Counted from the stretch's first letter, positions 1 to 7,404 are shown. The stretch: 13,972 nt of DNA from Planctomycetota bacterium (GCA_003669575.1 QWOR01000333.1:1-13972); one strand, 5' to 3'. Notes: generated from the sequence alone by a model not told the origin. Program-made: numbers and translations.

Positions 1-1116
1 CATGCTCCCGAAGTCGGCTTCACGGGGCCCGATTCGGCAATCAACCAGAACACGAGCGTTTACCCCGGAGCTGTGCCAGGGCGATTCGGCAATCGCAAGC
101 CGCCGACTGTGGCGTATGCCTCGTTCAGCCCGAAACGCAATTACAACGCCCATGACGCTGTCTATGTCGGAGGCCAGTTCTGGGACGGGCGGGTTGACGA
201 CCTGATCGAGCAGGCCAAGGGGCCGTTTCTGAATCCCCTCGAAATGAACAATGCCTCCGCAGCTGAGGTCGTCGACAAGGTCCGGCACGCAGACTATCGA
301 GTCCTCTTTGATCGAGTCTATGGCACACAGACCCTCGCTGGCTCTGATGCGACGCGGGCCTTCAACCAGATCGCACGGGCGATCGCCGCCTACGAAGCCT
401 CGCGCGAAGTGAATTCGTTCGATTCCAAGTACGACCTCTATCTTGCGGGGCGAGTGCAGCTCGCCGATGCAGAGGCACGGGGACTCAAGCTCTTTGCGGG
501 TCAGGCGAACTGCACGTCATGTCATCCCCACGAACGCCGGGCAGATGGCTCGCCCCCCCTGTTCACGAACTTTACTTACGTCAATGTCGGGGTTCCGCAG
601 AACACCTCGAACCCGTTCTACCAGGCACCTCGATCGGTGAATGCGGAAGGGGCTCAGTTCCGCGACCTGGGGCTGGGGAGCGTTCTTCAGGACGTGTCAC
701 AGAACGGTAAGGTAAAAGTCCCCACGCTGCGGAATGTCGCGAAGAAACCTGCCCCTGAGTTCGTGAAGGCGTACCTACACAACGGACACTTCAAGAGCCT
801 CAAGGAAGTCGTTCATTTCTACAATATTCGCAACTCACGGCCCGATGACTTCGGTGATCCCGATGTCGCCGAGAATGTGAACCGCGATGAACTCGGCAAC
901 CTCGGGCTGACTGATACAGAAGAAGACGATGTTGTTGCGTTCCTGGAAACGCTGTCGGATGGTTACGCAGTCGAGCGGGCTGAACCTCGTGTTCCGGTGA
1001 TTCCCGCGTCTGTCGAAACCCCTCATCGCAAAGACCGCTTTCGCAGTGCCCGCGAGGTGATCCGGGTCTCGCGCTTTCGCGGAGTCATCCCGCGAACCAC
1101 ATCCGGGCAGCGCTAG
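1..1116 (+). CDS. Di-haem cytochrome c peroxidase family protein (5' truncated by window edge)
   Basis: The frame is open from base 1 and ends at TAG 1114-1116; the N-terminal part lies outside the window. The family is di-haem bacterial cytochrome c peroxidase/MauG, periplasmic enzymes that reduce H2O2 or carry out related oxidations. The first codon is His, followed by APEVGFTGP. In this family that stretch directly follows the first CxxCH, so the window probably begins at the His of haem motif 1 (inference). The second haem motif, CTSCH, is at codons 171-175 (bases 511-525). The C-terminal signature is PTLRNV (codons 241-246) followed by YLHNGHFKSL (258-267), with Leu where the family usually has the axial Met. 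After the domain there is a basic Arg-rich tail of about 45 residues with no motif I recognise. The neighbour downstream is convergent. Family assignment is firm; substrate and electron donor cannot be told. Confidence 0.88.
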   Translation, partial: HAPEVGFTGPDSAINQNTSVYPGAVPGRFGNRKPPTVAYASFSPKRNYNAHDAVYVGGQFWDGRVDDLIEQAKGPFLNPLEMNNASAAEVVDKVRHADYRVLFDRVYGTQTLAGSDATRAFNQIARAIAAYEASREVNSFDSKYDLYLAGRVQLADAEARGLKLFAGQANCTSCHPHERRADGSPPLFTNFTYVNVGVPQNTSNPFYQAPRSVNAEGAQFRDLGLGSVLQDVSQNGKVKVPTLRNVAKKPAPEFVKAYLHNGHFKSLKEVVHFYNIRNSRPDDFGDPDVAENVNRDELGNLGLTDTEEDDVVAFLETLSDGYAVERAEPRVPVIPASVETPHRKDRFRSAREVIRVSRFRGVIPRTTSGQR

Positions 1117-1137
1117 ACGATTCGGTGACGTTTACGA

Positions 1138-1152
1138 CTCTCCCCGCGAGAG
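1138..1152. terminator. Short hairpin between convergent genes
   Basis: CTCTC (1138-1142) and GAGAG (1148-1152) form a perfect 5-bp stem around a 5-base loop. The hairpin sits between the stop of the peroxidase gene (1116) and the stop of the DoxX-like gene (1154-1156, read from the other strand). It lacks a clear T-run, so a bidirectional terminator role is only a weak guess. Confidence 0.22.
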
Positions 1153-1153
1153 G

Positions 1154-1549
1154 TTACTTCCGCCAGGGAAAGATCGCCTGCAGCTTCCGATCTCGCAGCA
1201 GCAGCCCCAGCCAGAGGACAGCTCCGAAGATCACTGGGAAGAACCACGGTTCGCTGTGCGTCACATGCGTCGCGACCGCGCCACCAAGGTATCCGGTGAG
1301 CAGAATCGCCCCCAGAATCGCCGTCCGGGGAATCAGGTACAGCACGATACTCACGAGGAGTGCTGCTCCGATGAAGTGCAGTGACATGCCGCTATACCCT
1401 TACTTCGCGGAGTCTTTCACGACGGTGGGATTTTGCATAAACATCATGACGCCCGCCATGACCAGCATGAGTGACGGCAAAACCGAAAGGGCGCGGCCGG
1501 TCCAGAGTGCTGCCTTGGAAACGGGTGGAATTGGATCATTGGTCGACAT
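1154..1549 (-). pseudogene. DoxX-like (DoxX_2) membrane protein gene with an in-frame TAA
   Basis: Read from ATG at 1549-1547 on the minus strand, the frame codes for 131 residues of a DoxX-like small membrane protein, apart from a TAA at codon 50 (bases 1402-1400). Codons 1-49 give a short polar start and one hydrophobic segment (about residues 20-38). Codons 51-131 give GYSG, a hydrophobic segment, the conserved LIPRTAILGAILLTGYLGGA block (71-90), a further membrane segment and a basic end. Members of this family are normally about 120-135 aa with four helices, so both halves are needed and align without an indel. A GAGAG lies 8 nt before the first ATG. A second ATG at 1387 follows AAGGG by about 10 nt, so a separate 77-aa C-terminal product is possible. 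Family role is not well defined. It is probably a recent nonsense mutation or a sequence error. Confidence 0.75.
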
Positions 1550-1618
1550 ACGGTTTCTCTCGTGATGGGATGGACTTGTCGCGTGAGGTATTATGACACG
1601 GTAGCTTGAAGATGCCCG

Positions 1619-2074
1619 TCAGTGCGGTTTGCACATCTCGTTCCATCGCTGTTGCATCACTTCCGGCGAAACTTGCTCGATCTCATGCCAGAGCATCCAC
1701 TCGTGGCCGAATGGGTCGCGAACCGCACCCGCACGGTGGCCGTAGAACTGATCCTGTGGTGGCATGACGCACGTTGCTCCCCGGGAGACGGCATGCTCGA
1801 TGGCCTGATCGGCATTGGGCACCTTGAGCGAAAACTTCGTCGCACTTCCCCCGAGTGTCTCGGGGCTCTTGTTGTGCTGCGGATACTCATCCGACAGCAT
1901 CAGCTTCTGACCGGAGATCATGAGTTCCGCGTGTCCCACGGCCCCAGACTGAGGATCAACCAGTCGATAGAGTTCCTCCGCATCAAAGGCCGACTGATAG
2001 AACTCAATCGCTGCTTTCGCATTTCTGACTGTGATGTAAGGAATCAGCGCAGCGTAAGTCAGGGGGGGCGTCAT
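1619..2074 (-). CDS. PhnB-like VOC (glyoxalase/bleomycin-resistance fold) protein
   Basis: This is a 151-aa cytoplasmic protein of the VOC superfamily, PhnB-like subgroup. It has two beta-alpha-beta-beta-beta modules, about residues 8-62 (IPYITVRNAKAAIEFYQSAF, then GHAELMI with His48) and 78-132 (ending in RDPFGHEWMLWHEIE, 119-133). The DPFGHEW motif and the GHAEL His are the usual conserved positions near the putative metal site. Real substrates of PhnB-like proteins are mostly unknown; they are not the alkylphosphonate lyase core. The gene is intact. It lies 35 nt after the end of the GyrI-like gene and 69 nt before the DoxX-like gene, on the same strand, which suggests one transcript. The ribosome binding site is weak (GAGAG about 8 nt upstream). 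Confidence 0.88.
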   Translation of the reverse strand: MTPPLTYAALIPYITVRNAKAAIEFYQSAFDAEELYRLVDPQSGAVGHAELMISGQKLMLSDEYPQHNKSPETLGGSATKFSLKVPNADQAIEHAVSRGATCVMPPQDQFYGHRAGAVRDPFGHEWMLWHEIEQVSPEVMQQRWNEMCKPH

Positions 2075-2109
2075 GGTTCAGCTCTCGTGAGTACAAGTGA
2101 ATTGCGTGG

Positions 2110-2580
2110 TCAGTTTGGCTCGTCCAGCGGTTGAATCAGGTCGGTTTCCCAGTCGGACGAATCGGGGCGCGACTCCGGACCGATGCGGTAGTACTCCCAC
2201 ACGTCCTCCGCTGGGGCAAGCTCCTGTACCGAAAGCCAGTCAGTGAACTCTTGCCATGCCGACTCGAGCCCCTCGTACGGACCGTGATAGACGCTTGTCG
2301 CCACATTCGCAGCTCGCAACCGGCCCGGGATCACTCGGCCAAAAGCTGTCACGGAGGAATTTAAAGGAATGCCGACCTCAAAGTCGAACAGCTCCGGGTC
2401 GAGTCGAAAATGATGCGTAAAGAGCGGGCCCGCGGGGACCAGTCCCTATGTCGCGACCGTGGCCATGATTTCGCGAATAGCGGGGCCCATGACCTGTTGA
2501 ATATCCGCTTTGGGGACCACCATCCGGATGACAGCTGTCCGACGCTCGATGGTCTGCGACACATGCGGCGGGGCGATCAT
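2110..2580 (-). pseudogene. GyrI-like / effector-binding-domain protein gene with an in-frame TAG
   Basis: Starting at ATG 2580-2578 (strong GGAG about 7 nt upstream), the minus strand encodes 155 sense codons of a GyrI-like small-molecule-binding domain, broken only by TAG at codon 45 (bases 2448-2446). Before it: MIAPPHVSQT, TAVIRMVVP, QQVMGPAIREIMATVAT. After it, in the same frame: GLVPAGPLFTHHFRLDP (46-62), FDFEVGIP (65-72), and the family signature VYHGPYEGLESAW (97-109), ending in LIQPLDEPN. Homologues usually have Gln or a similar residue at the stop position, so one base change (CAG to TAG) would explain it. The fragment after the stop has no convincing start of its own: a GTG at 2352 lacks a Shine-Dalgarno. 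It is the first gene of a three-gene cluster. Such domains bind small ligands, and some detoxify or regulate; the specific role here is unknown. Confidence 0.78.
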
Positions 2581-2992
2581 ATCAGACTCCTTCAGGAGAA
2601 ATGCGAAACGAGCTGGCGATTCAAAGTTATCAGCATTCACATTCTGTGGTTGGAGATCAGCTTCCATCTGACGAGGGTGACGAGGAGCATCAGGCCCATA
2701 GAATTCAGTCGGTGGAGCAACTCCTTTTGTCAGTGCAAATCGATGTGAAGTCTTCCACTGTTTGATTTGATTTCAGAACACTCGAATGATGAGATTATGA
2801 AATTTGAAGATTCGAATCACAACATCCATGTTTTGCGATTTTGTTTTCGAGGGGAATCCTTAGTCCATTCAGATGCCACTTTGAGTTTCGCGATTTGTCG
2901 AGAAGGCAATTACCCTGTCGCGGTGGGAGTTGCAGCCGTCGTGTGACTCTGCTCGAATGGAAGCAGCCGATTCTGGCTGGGAGAATTGATTC
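2581..2992. other. Intergenic region between divergent genes
   Basis: This stretch of about 410 bases separates the GyrI-like gene (-) from the sialidase-like gene (+). Its central part (about 2750-2860) is clearly AT-richer than the flanking genes, as expected for a divergent promoter region. I could not find a -35/-10 pair with good spacing on either strand. The minus frame stays open upstream of the chosen GyrI start to a TGA near 2773, but the added residues do not resemble the family. I see no RNA gene or mobile element. Confidence 0.5.
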
Positions 2993-4222
2993 ATGATGTT
3001 TTTGTCCAGGATGTTCCGCGCGGGTGTCTGCAGTTGTCTAGCCCTCGTGATGATGACTTCGGTGACGACAGCTGCGGAACCGACGTTCCGATCTGAACTG
3101 GTCTTCCCGCTGCATAAGCAACACAACCACGCTCCCGGAATCGCGGAATTGCCCACGGGTGATCTGTTGATCTCCTGGTACCGGGGATCGGGCGAGCGTA
3201 AGGCCGACGATGTCGCGATCTTCGGTTCGGTGCAGAAAGCCGGTCAGACCACTTGGGGCGAGACGTTCCTGATGGTCGACACCCCCGGCTTCCCGGACGG
3301 GAACACCGCACTGCATGTCGATTCCCAGAAACGTCTGTGGCTGATCTGGCCACTGGTGATCGCGAACACTTGGGAGTCCTGTGTCCCGACGTACCTCATC
3401 GCCGACAAATTCGACGAGAAGGGGCAGCCGATCTGGTCGAAGTCAGGCACGATCTGGTTAAAGCCCGATGACTTTAACGAAGAAGGGCAGCAGGGCCTCG
3501 TCGAGTTCGTGAAGCGCATGGAAAAGCCCCCGACCGATGAAATGAAGGCCAAGCTGGTTGTCTTCCGCGAGCGTCTGGCCGACAAACTCTATCAGCGTCT
3601 CGGCTGGCAGGTCCGCTGCAAGCCGACCGTGCTGCCCAGTGGTCGCATCATCCTGCCGCTCTACTCGGACACCTATTCGTTTTCGCTGATGGCGATCAGC
3701 GACGATAACGGCGCAACCTGGAAGGCCAGCAAGCCTTTGATGGGCTTCGGGAACATCCAACCGACAGTCCTGCGCCGTGATGACGGGACACTCGTGACCT
3801 ATATGCGAGAGAACGGCCCGGTGAACAAGATCCGCGTGGCAGAGTCGAAGGACGACGGGATGACCTGGGGCCCGGTGGGGAATCTGCCGATTCCGAATCC
3901 CGGTGCCGGCGTTGATGCCGTTCGGCTCCAGAACGGTCACTGGTTCCTCGTCTACAATGACCAGGAGAATGGCCGGAACTCACTCGCGGTCTCGATCTCG
4001 ACCGACGAGGGACGCAGCTGGACTGATCCGAGCGGCAAGAATCCGAACACCAAAACTCGCTACCTCGAGCACCAGCCGAAGGGGTCATTCCACTACCCAG
4101 CTGTCATTCAATCGAAAGACGGCCTGATCCACGTGGTCTACAGCTACTTTATCGATGACGAAGGCAAGTCGATGAAACACGCCGTGTTCAACGAGGAGTG
4201 GGTCGGAGCGGAGTCGAAGTAA
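2993..4222 (+). CDS. Exported sialidase (BNR repeat) family protein
   Basis: This 409-aa protein starts with an apparent Sec signal peptide: Arg6/Arg9, a hydrophobic stretch about 10-24, and probable cleavage after TTAA near residue 28. The rest is a predicted six-bladed beta-propeller of the sialidase/neuraminidase superfamily (BNR_2 type). Three Asp-box motifs (S-x-D-x-G-x-T/S-W) are visible: SDDNGATW 236-243, SKDDGMTW 285-292 and STDEGRSW 336-343. An early HAPGIAELPTGDLL block corresponds to the usual first-blade motif, and RCKPTVLPSGRIILPLY precedes the first Asp box. The start ATG 2993 has GGGAG 9 nt upstream; a second ATG at 2996 is possible. Planctomycetes carry many such exported proteins, thought to act on complex polysaccharides. 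True sialic acid cleavage is unproven, and I could not confirm the catalytic Arg triad by eye. It appears monocistronic. Confidence 0.85.
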   Translation: MMFLSRMFRAGVCSCLALVMMTSVTTAAEPTFRSELVFPLHKQHNHAPGIAELPTGDLLISWYRGSGERKADDVAIFGSVQKAGQTTWGETFLMVDTPGFPDGNTALHVDSQKRLWLIWPLVIANTWESCVPTYLIADKFDEKGQPIWSKSGTIWLKPDDFNEEGQQGLVEFVKRMEKPPTDEMKAKLVVFRERLADKLYQRLGWQVRCKPTVLPSGRIILPLYSDTYSFSLMAISDDNGATWKASKPLMGFGNIQPTVLRRDDGTLVTYMRENGPVNKIRVAESKDDGMTWGPVGNLPIPNPGAGVDAVRLQNGHWFLVYNDQENGRNSLAVSISTDEGRSWTDPSGKNPNTKTRYLEHQPKGSFHYPAVIQSKDGLIHVVYSYFIDDEGKSMKHAVFNEEWVGAESK

Positions 4223-4252
4223 CTCTCGTGCAGATTTCGGCTTGCACTTCGC

Positions 4253-4280
4253 CCGGGACAGACTGAAATGTCTGTCCCGG
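4253..4280 (+). terminator. Perfect 11-bp hairpin downstream of the sialidase-like gene
   Basis: CCGGGACAGAC (4253-4263) pairs perfectly with GTCTGTCCCGG (4270-4280) around the loop TGAAAT. It starts 30 bases after the stop codon, where a terminator is expected, but no T-run follows. It could be a Rho-assisted or RNA-stabilising 3' hairpin, or one copy of a dispersed palindrome. Confidence 0.5.
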
Positions 4281-4349
4281 AGCCAGTGATGACGAAACTT
4301 GAAACGGTCTTTTCATCCACCGAATATGCACGGTCGATTTCGGTGCGTC

Positions 4350-4378
4350 TTGAAACCGGAACGTTTCCCGGCCAGAAT
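4350..4378 (+). promoter_or_regulatory. Candidate sigma-70-type promoter for map
   Basis: TTGAAA (4350-4355) and CAGAAT (4373-4378) are separated by 17 bases, the best spacing for a housekeeping promoter. The -35 matches consensus at 5 of 6 positions and the -10 at 4 of 6. It would start transcription near 4385, leaving a leader of about 75 nt before the ATG at 4462. Read by eye only. Confidence 0.4.
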
Positions 4379-4461
4379 GACTCTGCGCCTCGCCTACTTT
4401 TCATAGCGGCGGTAATCGAGTTTCACTGGGTGGTGAGATTGTGAACGCCGCGGAGTCATTC

Positions 4462-5280
4462 ATGCGTCGCCTGCTGACCTTCGCCCGAGGGAATCGTCTT
4501 CCCACCTATAAAACTGAGGAAGAGCGGAATGGCTTGCGGGCTGCCGGGCGGTTCAACGCCCAGCTTCTCGATTTCCTCCGGGACAAGGTGCAGGTCGGCG
4601 TCACCACCAACCAGCTCGACAAGTTGGCCGAGACCTACACCCGTGACCACGGGCATATCCCCGCGTGCTACGGCTATCAGGGCTATCCCAAGTCGATCTG
4701 TACCAGCATCAACGAAGTCGTCTGCCACGGCATTCCGAATGACATCCCGCTGAAGAGTGGCGATATCGTCAACGTCGACTGTACGACGATTGTCGGTGGG
4801 TGGTACGGCGACTCTTCGGAAACGTTTCTGATCGGCGACGTCTCCCCCGAGGCACGCCGCCTGGTCCAGCTGGCATTCGACTCTTTGTGGCTCGGGATCG
4901 GTGTACTCAAGCCCTACAGCGCGGTGATCGACATCGGAACGGTGATCGCGAGGTTCGGTCGCCAGAACGACTTGGGAATCGTCGAGAACTTTCAGGGGCA
5001 TGGCATCGGGCGCAAGTTCCATCAGGACCCGGGGGTCCCGCACGTCCCGATTCGCAAGAGCCGCAAGGACATCCTCGCCCCCGGTGTCTGCTTCACCATT
5101 GAGCCGATGGTGAACCTTGGCGGCAAAGACACCGACGGCCCGCTGTCCGATGGCTGGACCGTGTTAACGAAGGACCGCTCGCTCTCCGCTCAGTTTGAGC
5201 ACCAGATTCTGATGACTGAGGAAGGTCCGGAAATTCTGACGATGACGAAGAACGGGCCTAAACCCGGGCATCAGTTCTAG
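4462..5280 (+). CDS. map: Type I methionyl aminopeptidase
   Basis: This cytoplasmic metalloprotease removes the initiator methionine from new proteins. All expected active-site residues are present, numbering from ATG 4462: His89 (CHGIPND), Asp106 (NVDCT), Asp117 (YGDSSETF), His180 (GHGIGRKFH), His187, Glu214 (IEPM) and Glu246 (QFEHQ). Asp106, Asp117, His180, Glu214 and Glu246 are the usual two-metal ligands. The length of 272 aa fits the family; about 20 extra N-terminal residues precede the conserved core. I chose ATG 4462 because GGAG lies 6 nt upstream (4452-4455); an in-frame GTG at 4441 would add seven residues and has a poorer site. The GWTVLTKDRSLSAQFEH block confirms the MetAP type I subfamily. 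It stands alone here rather than in the secY/ribosomal-protein context seen in many bacteria. Confidence 0.95.
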   Translation: MRRLLTFARGNRLPTYKTEEERNGLRAAGRFNAQLLDFLRDKVQVGVTTNQLDKLAETYTRDHGHIPACYGYQGYPKSICTSINEVVCHGIPNDIPLKSGDIVNVDCTTIVGGWYGDSSETFLIGDVSPEARRLVQLAFDSLWLGIGVLKPYSAVIDIGTVIARFGRQNDLGIVENFQGHGIGRKFHQDPGVPHVPIRKSRKDILAPGVCFTIEPMVNLGGKDTDGPLSDGWTVLTKDRSLSAQFEHQILMTEEGPEILTMTKNGPKPGHQF

Positions 5281-5518
5281 TCCGACTCGATTCACTGTCT
5301 GTGTGTTTGCATTCAAAAGTAGCGACAAATCCACGCTTTTTCACCAAGTTCTCGCTGCGCTGCCGAAGAATCGCCTTCTCCGGGGCGGTGACGCAGGTTT
5401 TTGGGTTTCTCTCGCGTTAAACTAAAAGCACACAACTGCAACAGAAGCTAGGGTCTCTCTGACCGCCCCTGTCCGTCACCCTCATGGGTTGACGTTTTGG
5501 CATTTCGGAGAGATTCGC

Positions 5519-6424
5519 ATGTTGGCCCCGACTTCACGCGTTAACCGTCCTCAAGCGTCCGCAAATCAGTACGTGGATTGTTCTGAAACGGTCACGCAAC
5601 TCCTCCAAACCGAAATCGAACTCGACGGTCCCTTGATCGACATCAACGAACTCCAGGCCAACGTTCAGCGCGCACCTCGTGGTAAGGTGGTCGCGGTGAT
5701 GCCTGCATATAACGCAGCTGCCACCCTCGAACGTACCGTGGCTGACATCCCTCCCGGCACCGTCGACGAGATCGTTCTGGTCGACGATTGCAGCCGCGAC
5801 TCGACGGCCAACCTCGCCCGCCGCATGGGGCTGAAGGTCATCGTCCACGACAAGAACAAAGGCTACGGCGGTAACCAGAAGACCTGCTACAAGCTGGCTC
5901 TGGAACTCGGCGCTGACTACGTCGTGATGATCCATCCCGATTACCAGTACGACAGCCGCGTCGTCGGCGCAGCTGTGGAATTCCTGCGTCTTGGCACCTG
6001 TGATGTGATCCTCGGATCACGTATCCGCACTCGCCAGGAAGCCCTCGCCGGTGGCATGCCCGTCTGGAAGTACATCGCCAACCGCATTCTGACCACGATC
6101 GAGAACGTCGCCCTCGGCCAGAACCTAGGCGACTTCCACAGCGGTTTCCGAGCATACAGCCGGGCTGTGCTCGAGAAGGTCCCGTTCGAGCGGAACACCG
6201 ACGACTTCGCCTTTGACACCCAGTTCCTCGCCCAGGCCGTCCACTTCGGCTTCAAGCTCGGTGATATCCCGGTCCCGGTCCGGTACTTCGACGAAGCCTC
6301 GAGCATCAACTTCCGCCGCTGCATCACCTACGGCCTGACCACGCTGCAAGTCATGGCCGAATTCTGGCTCCACAAGCTGCGCATCAAGAACTGCACATAC
6401 TTCAAGCCCAGGGGCGAGGCGTAA
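5519..6424 (+). CDS. Family 2 glycosyltransferase (DPM1/polyprenyl-phosphate sugar transferase-like)
   Basis: This 301-aa protein has a GT-A fold of the type that moves a sugar from a nucleotide donor, often to dolichyl- or undecaprenyl-phosphate at the inner face of the membrane. From ATG 5519: an N-terminal extension of about 55 residues without recognisable motif, then VMPAYNAAATLERTV (from 60), VDDCSRDST (88-96), NKGYGGNQK, the metal/donor site HPDYQYD (139-145), GSR.R...ALAGGMPVWKYIANR and HSGFRAYSR. There are no C-terminal membrane helices, so it resembles the catalytic-domain-only members. The start is chosen for GGAG (5507-5510), 8 nt upstream; an in-frame TTG at 5489 is less likely. 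Neighbours give no pathway clue, and the sugar is unknown. It is followed by a terminator-like hairpin. Confidence 0.88.
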   Translation: MLAPTSRVNRPQASANQYVDCSETVTQLLQTEIELDGPLIDINELQANVQRAPRGKVVAVMPAYNAAATLERTVADIPPGTVDEIVLVDDCSRDSTANLARRMGLKVIVHDKNKGYGGNQKTCYKLALELGADYVVMIHPDYQYDSRVVGAAVEFLRLGTCDVILGSRIRTRQEALAGGMPVWKYIANRILTTIENVALGQNLGDFHSGFRAYSRAVLEKVPFERNTDDFAFDTQFLAQAVHFGFKLGDIPVPVRYFDEASSINFRRCITYGLTTLQVMAEFWLHKLRIKNCTYFKPRGEA

Positions 6425-6468
6425 GCCTCCTGAGGGCCGGTTCTCAAAGCCATAGCCAGCGAACTCAT

Positions 6469-6506
6469 CACCCCCCGCGCCCGCAAACGGTCGCGGGGTG
6501 GTTTAA
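6469..6506 (+). terminator. GC-rich hairpin with T-rich tail after the glycosyltransferase gene
   Basis: CCCCGCG (6473-6479) pairs with CGCGGGG (6492-6498) around a 12-base loop. CA/TG can extend the stem past a two-base bulge, and GGTTTAATT follows. It lies about 45 bases after the TAA and between convergent genes, fitting a Rho-independent terminator of moderate quality. Confidence 0.55.
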
Positions 6507-6546
6507 TTGATATGTATCGCTTATCAGTGATTCACTTGGACTCGCC

Positions 6547-6921
6547 TCAGCGCTCATTCAATAAACCTGTGATTCGAGTTACCACTCCCTCTGCCACTCG
6601 CCGACCTCCTTCATGGCAGTAAAAACGAACCCCCTTGCGTATTTTCTGGCGGTGCAAGTCTCTCATCTCTTTCACCAATACAAACATTCTCGCAGGCAAA
6701 TCAACACCCGTGGGTAACGGCAGATCGTCAGGCAAAGATCGCCCCTCCTGGTCGAAGAAGTCGGGGTAAATCATGTACAGTGTGAGAGGCATGATGTCAC
6801 TCGCATAGGCAAAATCCCATCGGATTCCATTGCAAATGCTTGTCTCTCTACCACCTTCTTCAGGGGAAAAGATGCGTATCACTGCCTCAAAGTCATTCGT
6901 GTAGTGGCTCAGAATACTCAC
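6547..6921 (-). CDS. Stand-alone EF-Tu domain III-like small protein
   Basis: A 124-aa protein with the pattern of the third beta-barrel domain of elongation factor Tu but without the GTPase or domain II. The N-terminal NDFEAVIRIFSPEEGGRET (9-27) matches the EF-Tu pattern FEAEVY.L..DEGGRHTP. The C-terminal GVRFYCHEGGRRVAEGVV (97-114) matches G.RFAIREGGRTVG.GVV. The middle (about residues 45-90) is longer than and unlike EF-Tu. In EF-Tu this domain contacts the tRNA acceptor/T-stem; whether this protein binds RNA is unknown. The start GTG 6921 is chosen because GGAG lies 6 nt upstream; TTG 6933 and GTG 6924 are alternatives. The gene sits 70 nt after, and in the same direction as, a tRNA-Lys gene. 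Its codon use (TTG, AGA, ATA, many A/T third positions) differs from its GC3-rich neighbours, hinting at acquisition. Related single-domain proteins are, as I recall, known as hypothetical proteins in planctomycetes and elsewhere. Confidence 0.7.
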   Translation of the reverse strand: MSILSHYTNDFEAVIRIFSPEEGGRETSICNGIRWDFAYASDIMPLTLYMIYPDFFDQEGRSLPDDLPLPTGVDLPARMFVLVKEMRDLHRQKIRKGVRFYCHEGGRRVAEGVVTRITGLLNER

Positions 6922-6991
6922 CACACTCTCCAAGTGTGAATCCTCAACCCGAATAGCTGGAAGCCCTCTCAGAAATACACATTACAAAAAA

Positions 6992-7064
<73 letters not shown>

Positions 7065-7248
7065 GGTATGAGGCAGCGTTGACCAAATGGCCACCGCCGC
7101 TTCAAGGGTGAGAATCATAGGTGGGAACAGCTGTGTCAGCCAGTCAGCGGGCGGGGTTTTGCCTTGGCAAACGAGATTTGAGCGTCGGGAGATCCGTCTG
7201 GGCGAGGAGAGTCCCGAATCACTCGATGTGATGCGAAAGATGGAGAGC

Positions 7249-7320
7249 AGAGCCGGAAGCGGCAGCGCCCGGAGTGTTCGAAGTTGGACATCCACTTCGG
7301 GCGCTGACGCTTCCGGCTCT
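7249..7320. repeat. Long inverted repeat (28-nt arms, 16-nt loop)
   Basis: The left arm (7249-7276, beginning AGAGCCGGAAGCG) and right arm (7293-7320, ending CGCTTCCGGCTCT) are complementary at 26 of 28 positions; one of the two exceptions would be a G-U pair in RNA. The loop is 7277-7292. No T-run follows on either strand and no gene end is adjacent, so a simple terminator is unlikely. It resembles REP-type or other dispersed intergenic palindromes. There is no second copy in this window. Confidence 0.8.
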
Positions 7321-7404
7321 CAATTCGACTGACCACCGCACTCTCCCGGGGCTATTCATTCGAAGACACCGAGCGACCTCTCGGGTTCGGATTTCCCGCG
7401 GAAG

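Noticed and set aside
1400..2448. Alternative genetic code or selenocysteine/pyrrolysine recoding
   Set aside because: The stops are TAA and TAG at positions where homologues have ordinary residues, and other genes in the window end normally at TAA, TAG and TGA. No recoding element is visible.
2446..2775. Extension of the GyrI-like frame upstream of the ATG at 2580
   Set aside because: The frame is open for about 190 more bases, but the strong GGAG lies directly before 2580 and the added residues do not match the family. An open stretch of this length can occur by chance.
7087..7332. 81-codon open frame on the plus strand
   Set aside because: It runs through the long palindrome, has a low-complexity Ser/Arg product and no convincing ribosome binding site.
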